A stretch of DNA of 64,000 nucleotides from Mytilus trossulus (lineage: Eukaryota; Mollusca; Bivalvia; Mytilida; Mytilidae), in assembly GCF_036588685.1 (NCBI RefSeq), contig NC_086378.1:46556686-46620685 (forward strand), written 5' to 3'. Numbering within the stretch: the stretch's first letter is position 1; each line of letters begins with the position of its first letter. This document shows, one piece after another, positions 59,901 to 64,000 of the stretch. The notes under the pieces were generated by a model, which did not search any database, was not told the origin of the DNA, and saw only the letters and a list, made by a program, of their open reading frames with translations. The position numbers were made by a program, and so were the translations under genes.

Positions 59901-61607
59901 TTTTTTACAGCTTAAAGTAAATAAACCCATCATGAAATGTGGCATTGCGCAAGACGCACGTTTCGTCTACAAAAGACTCATCAGTGACGCTCTAAAAAAA
60001 ATAAAGACCAATTGAAGTACGAAAATGAAGAATATAGAGCCATAACATCATATATGTTTTGCCAAATACAGCTAGAAATGTAATCTATTCCTGAGGTAAA
60101 AAGGCCGTAGTATTTCAAAAATTCAAAGTTTTGTAAACAGTTAATTTGTAATTATGACTATTTCAAAGGCAATTCATGTCAACACAGAAGTGCTAACTAC
60201 TGGGCTTTTGAAACAATTTTTAATTTTGTATTTTTGTTATTCAATGGTTACTTATTTTGTGTTATATTTCGTCTCACTGTTTTAGAATATACCACCTGTG
60301 ATGAGTATGTACTATAAAAATAAATTTTCACTTCTGTTCCCGTACTAAGAACAACAACGTGCACCTTTGTTCCATATTTAAATGTTTTGATAGTGATTAA
60401 GATTTGAACACAATTTTTACTGCTGCACCCCAATTTATTACATTTTTTCCGATTATGTTTGTTTGTGTTGTTGACACATCTTTGTCTTTATAATGGAATA
60501 TTACGCGACTGTCATACAAGTGAAAGGTTTAGCTATTGATTAACCAGTTTTTTATCAACCAATTTCTACTTAAGAAAATGCCTGTCAAGTAAAAAAAGTA
60601 CCAAGTCATGAATATGGCAGTTGTTATCCATTCGTTTTATGTGTTTTAGCTTTTGATTTTGCCATTTGATAAGGGACTTTCGGTTTTGAATTTTCCTCGG
60701 GGTTCAGTATTTTTGTGATTTTACATTTTGATTGAGTTAAGCCATTTTAATTTATATTTTATAGTGTGTCTTTCTATGTTATAATGTTACATTCAGGTTA
60801 AATTAAAACCCGCTGTATTTGTTTGTACCTGTCCTATGCCAGGAACCTGTTGTTCAATGGTTGTCGTTTGTTGAAGTGGTTAATAAGTGATTTTCGTATA
60901 TTTTTTATATAGATTAGCCCGTTGGTTTTCATGTTTGAATGGTTTTACACTGGTCATTGTTTGGGACCCTTTATAGCTTGCTGTTCGATTTAAACCAAGG
61001 CTCTGTGTTAAAGATCGTACCTATATAATGGTTTACTTTTACATATTGTGACATGGAAGGAGATTTGTTTCATTCTTGTATCTGTATGCAATATTGTTTT
61101 TTTTCCTGACAGCTGTGTTATGGGTTTTTTATTTATGGTTTTCATTATTATAAATGTGTTTGAACAAATAAGGAATTGATTCCAATCCATACCAACACGT
61201 AACCACGAGACAACTTCTAAAGGCAAATAGCATTGATTTAGTTTTCTAAAAATTAAAACCGAAATACGCATTTGATCAATGGAATTTTGAATGAATTTAA
61301 TATGATAATGTTTATATCATACCTGTTACAACTAACAGACAGCACGTGTCTACTTTTCTATTTTGTTCTGCACTGTACAGCCCAGCATCAGTCGTACTCA
61401 CATTGATAACTGTTATGTGTATGTCTGTCACGTCCTGTGTTAGTTTGTCAAATATGTGTTTTTTGCCTTTTAAATTAGGTATGATAGAGCCGCCTTGTAC
61501 ACTATATATATATTCGGAGCTTGCCGCCCGTACATTGAAAAATTCAGTCAAACTGGTTGTCCATGACAAAGCAACATTTTCATTGATGTCAGCAGTGAAA
61601 ATTTTGT
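38750..61607 (-). CDS. Ig-superfamily receptor: five Ig-like domains, FN3, transmembrane helix, Tyr-rich tail (5' end missing)
   Basis: Eleven exons: 61607-61323, 56925-56644, 56012-55719, 54541-54236, 51876-51598, 49513-49220, 48469-48323, 46647-46617, 44197-44121, 42538-42514 and 38909-38750. All have GT/AG ends. The ectodomain exons are phase 1-1, the usual module arrangement. The summed length of 2,180 nt closes the frame at TAA 38752-38750, giving about 725 residues after the missing signal peptide. Order: V-set-like Ig, four further Ig, FN3 (PEAPQNFSL ... YYTLDQLKPKTSYQVIV), helix GLLCGIPPLLVVFILLVYI with RRNK stop-transfer, then a tail of about 100 residues with YTII, YSTL, YDEC and YETM. 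It resembles nephrin/NCAM/CD22-like adhesion or signalling receptors; no orthologue is claimed. Confidence 0.85.
38990..39440. other. Unassigned stretch in the last intron
   Basis: On the minus strand, 39345-39240 has a short open stretch (EIKCSLTEDVSCSTNVICRV) that looks protein-like, but it has no convincing splice partners in the receptor frame. It may be an old repeat or a pseudo-exon. Confidence 0.3.
40180..41620 (+). repeat. Long interspersed mollusc repeat with (GACGAC)n block
   Basis: This starts ACAAGAGGCTCTCAAGAGCC / TGAATCGCTCACCT and ends GCTCACTTGGCCCTTCGGTC / CAGGTGAGCTC. Two internal halves resemble each other (GGACAATAACTCCTGAGGGG and GGACAATAACCTATTAAGGGG, each followed by TCAATTGACAATTTTGGTC). 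Near the right end, 41480-41560 is a GACGAC/GGACGAC microsatellite. The AGGTGAGC ends are inverted. It is probably a non-autonomous DNA element and lies in an intron of the receptor gene. Confidence 0.7.
41595..41815 (-). mobile_element. 3' tail fragment of the second PLE family
   Basis: AAAGGGACAGCCAAACTCAT, ACATAGAAAACTAAAGAATAA, AAAACTAGGGGTGATCTCAT and GTGCTCCGGAAGAGTAAG match the 3' tails at 18.5 kb and 54.8 kb. A shorter piece of the same tail lies at 39445-39540. No RT coding part remains. Confidence 0.6.
42105..42415 (+). repeat. Mussel repeat R2/R3 composite
   Basis: GTTTAACCCCGCCACATTAT, CCTGTCCCAAGTCAGGAGCC, GGGGCCTTTTATAGCTGACT, GAAGGCCGTACGGTGACCTA and ATACCACATCTTCTTTTT. A full-length example in plus orientation. 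Confidence 0.8.
42514..42538 (-). CDS. Ig receptor micro-exon (25 nt)
   Basis: The acceptor CTTTTCAG and donor GTAGACA enclose AATCAACTGC...GGAAAG, encoding STALPVE. It is required to keep the tail frame between the YSTL exon and the last exon. Confidence 0.65.
42757..43075 (+). repeat. Mussel repeat R1
   Basis: TGGTATCACCAGTCCAGTAT, TGATGACATGAATATCAATT, GTCTTGTGTTGACGAAACGC and AAGCCTGGTACCTTTGAT. A diverged copy. Confidence 0.75.
44121..44197 (-). CDS. Ig receptor cytoplasmic exon with ITAM-like pair
   Basis: The acceptor TTTTAAG and donor GTATGCA enclose 77 nt encoding SDEYTIIQRNNPTF then TDAYSTLQPPP. Two YxxI/L motifs are separated by ten residues. Phases 2 (in) and 1 (out) match both neighbours. 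Confidence 0.78.
44983..46085. repeat. Tandem duplication, two ~550-bp units
   Basis: Unit 1 (about 44983-45534) and unit 2 (about 45536-46085) run in parallel with few changes. Shared blocks are TTGTATTGCAAAATAT, ATCCGGTATACATATGCTCT, TGCCGATATGATTGGTGGAT and GTAACGATAAACCTATCCG. Each ends in a long T-run plus GCA. Frames inside are repeated but unrelated to the receptor. It lies in an intron between tail exons. Confidence 0.85.
46305..46370 (-). repeat. Mussel repeat R1 fragment
   Basis: ACTCATCAGTGACGTTTGAATAAAAATAT and AAAAGTCC fit a short, reverse R1 piece. Confidence 0.5.
46617..46647 (-). CDS. Ig receptor micro-exon (31 nt)
   Basis: The acceptor ATTTCAG and donor GTATGTAT enclose 31 nt encoding LKEKNVKSE. 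It restores the frame between the transmembrane exon (phase 1) and the YTII exon (phase 2); without it the tail would stop early. Confidence 0.72.
46648..48322. other. Intron of the Ig receptor, no exon recognised
   Basis: AT-rich, with nothing else supported. Confidence 0.45.
48323..48469 (-). CDS. Ig receptor transmembrane exon
   Basis: The acceptor is TATTTCAG and the donor GTATGT. It encodes a short Ser/Pro-rich stalk (DEPIVSSHAPPNSASISHS), the helix GLLCGIPPLLVVFILLVYI and basic residues RRNKTRKS. Type I orientation follows from the domain order. Confidence 0.85.
48729..49096. mobile_element. Probable short TIR element (ATGGCACCCT ends)
   Basis: The left end ATGGCACCCTTCCC faces the right end GTTGAGGGTGCCAT. 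The interior has two diverged copies of GGCAACGGCAGCCAT. No clear target duplication was read. Intronic. Confidence 0.5.
49220..49513 (-). CDS. Ig receptor FN3 exon
   Basis: The 98-residue phase 1-1 exon encodes a fibronectin type III module: PEAPQNFSLVTTTF, VNISWIVGFNGG (conserved Trp), then TLDQLKPKTSYQVIVVSTN (conserved Leu, Pro and Tyr). Donor GTAAG, acceptor TTTCAG. Confidence 0.88.
49514..51289. other. Intron of the Ig receptor, no exon recognised
   Basis: About 50230-50960 looks like dispersed repeat DNA (for example TTATTATGACGTCACAAG), but it has no second copy in the window. The frame 50463-50684 is antisense and without motif. Confidence 0.4.
51290..51637 (+). other. Antisense open frame of 115 codons, unclear
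   Basis: The frame has protein-like composition (for example DEFPVKRIVLASYVSF and LQDMIVMNNNRKLGYVF) but its 3' end overlaps the Ig5 exon on the other strand. No family is recognised. It may be a decayed retroelement or chance. Confidence 0.2.
51598..51876 (-). CDS. Ig receptor exon, Ig-like domain 5
   Basis: It encodes PRNATSKSRTIGAKID, NVTWGRVTGFTWKI, then RSEEDFGVYVINICNRLG. The Asp-x-Gly-x-Tyr signature is present, but the usual disulphide Cys of the B strand is absent and the F-strand Cys is shifted. Acceptor GTTTCAG, donor GTATTTG. Confidence 0.78.
51877..54029. other. Intron of the Ig receptor, no exon recognised
   Basis: AT-rich with several T-runs. 53820-53960 has repeated GTGTGAACA-type motifs that may be a small decayed element. 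Confidence 0.4.
54030..54177. mobile_element. Short TIR element with a poly-C run
   Basis: Ends CCGTAGCCAGG and CCTGGCTACGG are inverted repeats, 148 bp apart, followed inward by G-rich/C-rich tracts (an uninterrupted C-run near 54051-54068). It is typical of a very small MITE. The poly-C makes this stretch prone to sequencing or assembly error. Confidence 0.65.
54236..54541 (-). CDS. Ig receptor exon, Ig-like domain 4
   Basis: The 306-nt phase 1-1 exon encodes SPKITDIWFSGDNQR, NAKMTLRVESNPDSKI, then YTCNLPFLKCEDSGNFSIL and ARNG. DSGNFSILARNG is the F-G strand signature. Acceptor TTTCAG, donor GTAAGT. Confidence 0.85.
54760..55205 (-). mobile_element. Second PLE family, decayed fragment
   Basis: The minus strand has TRLYDKIDEF, then, across frame breaks, KLKSSLRKFYRCHHEFVDRY, followed by a tail containing AGCACCTTAGATCACTTCC. 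This is the RT C-terminus and 3' tail of the family also seen at 18480-18915. It is internally deleted and broken. Intronic. Confidence 0.65.
55719..56012 (-). CDS. Ig receptor exon, Ig-like domain 3
   Basis: It encodes GPENVVVEPTITNLNVTEGT, LYCIATCNPGCNYNWKQKW (B-strand Cys and core Trp), then RQTGKYNCRVDHSTGY (F-strand Cys). Acceptor TTTGTAG, donor GTAAGT. It has extra Cys pairs compared with a basic Ig fold. Confidence 0.87.
56218..56280 (-). repeat. Mussel repeat R3 tail
   Basis: AAAAAGAAGATATGCTATGATTGCCAATGAGACAACTATCCA is the reverse of the R3 end. Confidence 0.65.
56644..56925 (-). CDS. Ig receptor exon, Ig-like domain 2
   Basis: It encodes KPTLTIQPEHPFVGDSITIT then CNSM, NNSRLTINNITKLDKGTIIS then CKATDDLGKRS. 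The two Cys and the LDxG turn fit an I-set/C2 Ig domain. Acceptor ATTTCAG, donor GTAAGT. Confidence 0.87.
57250..58370. repeat. Tandem 555-bp repeat, two units
   Basis: Units at about 57270-57825 and 57826-58370 share nearly all sequence: GGGCATGTATCATATTTTCC, CCTAACATCACTGAAGAGAC, GCACAACATCGTAGCCACAA, GGCAGTCAGCAGGGTTAAAG and AATTGCGGTTTTTATC. A third, more diverged unit lies at 59155-59735. A reverse piece (AACGAGTCTAAATTGAAAAC) at 58385-58415 makes a small hairpin with the end of unit 2. Minus-strand frames (57654-57842, 57923-58123) are pieces of one repeated but frame-broken reading. Confidence 0.85.
58416..59154. other. Intron of the Ig receptor, no exon recognised
   Basis: The minus-strand frame 59019-58816 (for example LISLFKCLRGLHGLRSDFCS) shows no acceptor/donor that fits the receptor phase and no known domain. 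Confidence 0.4.
59155..59735. repeat. 555-bp repeat, third diverged unit
   Basis: It has the same block order as 57250-58370, with a deletion near 59595 where the CTTTTTCACTTTTTTGGTC part is missing. It is separated from the tandem pair by about 780 bp. Confidence 0.8.
59945..60235 (-). repeat. Mussel repeat R1
   Basis: CAAGACGCACGTTTCGTCTAC, AAAAGACTCATCAGTGACGCTC, GCCAAATACAGCTAGAAATG and AATCTATTCCTGAGGTAAAAAGGC, in reverse. Confidence 0.8.
60650..61075 (+). repeat. Mussel repeats R4 + R2/R3
   Basis: GATAAGGGACTTTCGGTTTT and CCTCGGGGTTCAGTATTTTT (R4), then CCTGTCCTATGCCAGGAACC and GGTTGTCGTTTGTTGAAG (R2), then GTTTGAATGGTTTTACACTG and GACCCTTTATAGCTTGCTGT (R3). Confidence 0.75.
61323..61607 (-). 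CDS. Ig receptor exon, Ig-like domain 1 (V-set-like)
   Basis: It encodes DKIFTADINENVALSWTTSL, SSEYIYSVQGG, then DIHITVINVSTTDAGLYSAE. TDAGLYSAE is the F-strand signature, with Ser where Cys is usual, and the B strand (NVALSW) also lacks Cys. Acceptor ATTTTCAG, donor GTATGA. It is the most 5' exon found. Confidence 0.85.
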
Positions 61608-63094
61608 CTGAAAATATATTTCAATGACAAAATTTAAAATCAACATTATTAGCAAATCTGTGAATGCATGGAACATATCTGTTAACATAAAATTTACAAT
61701 AAAATATGAAACCAAGTGTCATAATGAAATTCTTTTTATAACCATCGTTTTAAATAAAATTGAATTTAATATCTGCAAATGTTTTAAAATACAAACAAGA
61801 ACATCAAATCTTGTATTCTTGCAATTATACGTTATTGCCAAAAGTTGCATAGTTCACCATTAAATAATCAGTCATCTACTGATCCATCTGGCTATTATGT
61901 CAAGATTAATTTACCCTACTCAGGTAATTGAGAAAAAAATGTTTAAGTACTGTGATTGTATATAATGACGCAACGTTAGATATTGCTACCACCACGTACA
62001 TTTAAAATAGCGTTAAGTATATATTTGACCGGAATTTTTTTATAGACATACTGAAATAAATATTTCAAATTATACATGAAAATAAAGATTGATTCTTAAG
62101 TTTTCCCATTATGATAGAGAAAAAATAAAAATATAATATTCATAGGCTTAGGAAGACAAAGATTATCCGAAAAACGTTTACTTAAGCGTTGTCCCATGTA
62201 ACAAACTCGAAACAAAAAATTCGAACAGTTTGCGAAATATTCACGAAACTCTTCGAAATTTTGCATGAACATTCTATGACGTGATATATTTCAATATTGG
62301 TTAACATGGCTGTCTCTTTTTAAAATACCCATACATATTTTCAAAAGAATATGATGTACGGAAATGTCCCATCGGAAATTTAATTTGGAAACTTGAAAAC
62401 ATTTCAGTTCAGAAATAAAATTTTGACAGATAATTCATTAAATTGTAAGCACGAACGTTTTGTACTAAGTGTTAGCTCCCAAAATTCGAATTGAAAAATA
62501 AATTGAGCTACATATTCAATTCAAAACAATAGATTTGCAATGTCTTGCGGAAATGTCCGAGTTAGATTGTCATGCCTTCACAAAACTTTTACGGCCAAAC
62601 AAACAGAGATTTGATTTCATGAAGATTATTTTTCGGCTTTGGTAACTTTACCAATAAAAAGTACTTTTAAAGTTTGAGTTGGTACACCAAATAGCATTAA
62701 GATTACAGGGTTATCTATACAAAATACGGATTAATGAAAATGTCTTGCAAGTTTGTCCGTTATCATAATTTGACGTCGCCACAAGCGTAATTATGCTAGG
62801 GACGGCACGATCTGCATTCGCGTGTTCCTTCCTCCACTAAATATAAATGTCCTGCTTTCAACAAAACGAAATGATGCACACATTACAAAATTACACATCT
62901 ATAAGACGATCAAAAAGTAAGAAAATTTCAGTATCATAAGTATAAGCTATTGTATGTCACTACTTGAATAAAATCATACTCGGGTTGAATATATAATGCA
63001 GCAATATTCCTCCCAAAACACATAATAACTAGCAGTACAATTGATTATCACATATTTTGTACTGATATGTACGTTTTAGCATGGCCAATAATAG
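61608..63094. other. No exon seen upstream of Ig domain 1
   Basis: A signal-peptide exon ending in phase 1 was looked for on the minus strand and not found. The plus-strand frame 61624-61863 is AT-rich and without motif. Confidence 0.4.
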
Positions 63095-63182
63095 CCGGAA
63101 GTCAAGGTTGGTTATCAGCCCTCGGGGCCGATATCGATATCAGCCCTCGAAATCCATATCAAGCCCCGAGTTTAACTTCCGG
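63095..63182. repeat. Palindrome 1 with ATCAGCCCTCG motifs
   Basis: CCGGAAGTCAA at the left is mirrored by TTTAACTTCCGG at the right. Inside are two direct ATCAGCCCTCG copies around CGATATCG and one CATATCAAGCCCCGA. Confidence 0.7.
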
Positions 63183-63649
63183 TAAACTGCCAATCCCGAT
63201 CAAAGACTATTTGTAAACAAGTTGAACACAATGAAAAGAAATTTAGAAAGTTGCGAATCTGCTGTAGAAGAAAAAAGTAGAAATCAACAGTGAAAATCAC
63301 AAAAGTTCCCGTAAAATTTGGACGTCATAAAGAATTTATAAAATATATGACGCCACACTGGAATGAGTAGCGATATAGGATTCTTCGCATTTTTTTGTTT
63401 TAACATTTGTAATGTAACATTTTAAAGTCGTTTAATATTTGCAATTCTTAGAATTAATATATTTATTGTTAATCATTTCTGAAACTTTTCACAAAACGTT
63501 GTTTCCCTACTGTAATACGAACTTTTTTAAACTCACAGTGATACATTTTTTATTTTATTTTCGTTAAATATCTTTTTGATTTTTGATGAAATATCAAACA
63601 TAGTTTGGTGTAAGCTATTTGTTTTCTCTTGCTTAAAAATATGTGATAA

Positions 63650-63794
63650 ATAGATTATTACATGTCATTTTTCATATGGTCCCTGGTATCAGCCCACGAC
63701 CCATATCAAGCCCTCGGACTAAAGCCCTCTGGCTTGATATGGGAGTCTAGGGCTGATACCAGGGCAATATGAAAAATGCCATGTAATAATCTAT
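63650..63794. repeat. Palindrome 2 (strong hairpin)
   Basis: ATAGATTATTACATG, CATTTTTCATAT, CCCTGGTATCAGCCC and CATATCAAGCC in the left arm are followed by GGCTTGATATG, GGGCTGATACCAGGG, ATATGAAAAATG and CATGTAATAATCTAT in the right arm. The arms are about 63 bp with a loop near 18 bp and few mismatches. It shares ATCAGCCC and CATATCAAGCCC with palindrome 1. Confidence 0.85.
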
Positions 63795-64000
63795 AAATAT
63801 CCTATGTTAAATATATATATATATAATCATATTGGATTGGATTCTCACGGCATTTGTACTTGTTTGTTATACTTTGCATTTACCCATAAAGGAAAGCAGG
63901 AAGAATTAGATAAAGCGCGTTTCCAGTTTAACGTCATTTTTCTGTTACACTAAACGGTAGCAATATCTGACGTTGCTTAATACGAATTAAACGTAATTTG

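Noticed and set aside
61346..61627. 93-codon plus-strand frame
   Set aside because: It is the antisense shadow of the Ig domain 1 exon.

Overview
The window looks like nuclear DNA of a marine bivalve, most likely a mytilid mussel. It is AT-rich and intron-rich with long non-coding stretches. It is crowded with short interspersed repeats that I recognise from mussel genomes, such as the family containing AAACGCGCGTCTGGCGT and the family containing CCTGTCCCAAGTCAGGAGCC. The species assignment is inference. No bacterial operons, rRNA, tRNA or CRISPR arrays were seen.

Layout. 1-3 kb: a foldback repeat, then a tandem mussel repeat split by a TTAA-flanked MITE. 3.35-7.0 kb (minus): a nearly complete Penelope-like retrotransposon with permuted domain order (N-terminal GIY-YIG-type endonuclease, CxC motif, C-terminal reverse transcriptase), i.e. 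the Naiad type. Its 1002-codon frame contains four in-frame TGA codons and no TAA or TAG, and its 3'UTR folds into a textbook SECIS element, so it is read as a selenoprotein-encoding retroelement. This is the most notable item. 7-13 kb: repeats, a second TTAA MITE and a 5'-truncated LINE with target-site duplication. 13.4-19.6 kb and 25.8-30.7 kb (minus): two paralogous genes for small secreted proteins with a PAN/apple-like cysteine region and a C-terminal CBM14 chitin-binding domain. Their introns carry Tc1/mariner remnants, a GC-richer TTAA-flanked element and minisatellites. 32.3-34.4 kb (plus): a 5'-truncated, frameshifted second copy of the same Naiad element. 34.4-38.7 kb: MITEs and a decayed LINE.

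38.75-61.6 kb (minus): one immunoglobulin-superfamily receptor gene. Eleven exons are joined by reading phase: five Ig-like domains, one fibronectin type III domain, a transmembrane helix and a cytoplasmic tail with four Tyr motifs (YTII, YSTL, YDEC, YETM). The frame closes exactly over 2,180 nt. The signal-peptide exon was not found and probably lies upstream or beyond the window. Its introns hold many repeats, including a 550-bp tandem duplication, a 555-bp repeat in three copies and MITEs. 61.6-64 kb has no recognised exon but carries two strong palindromes.

The host genes are unrelated to each other except for the two PAN-CBM14 paralogues, which arose by local duplication that also copied promoter-proximal sequence. 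Mobile elements explain most of the remaining recognisable structure.
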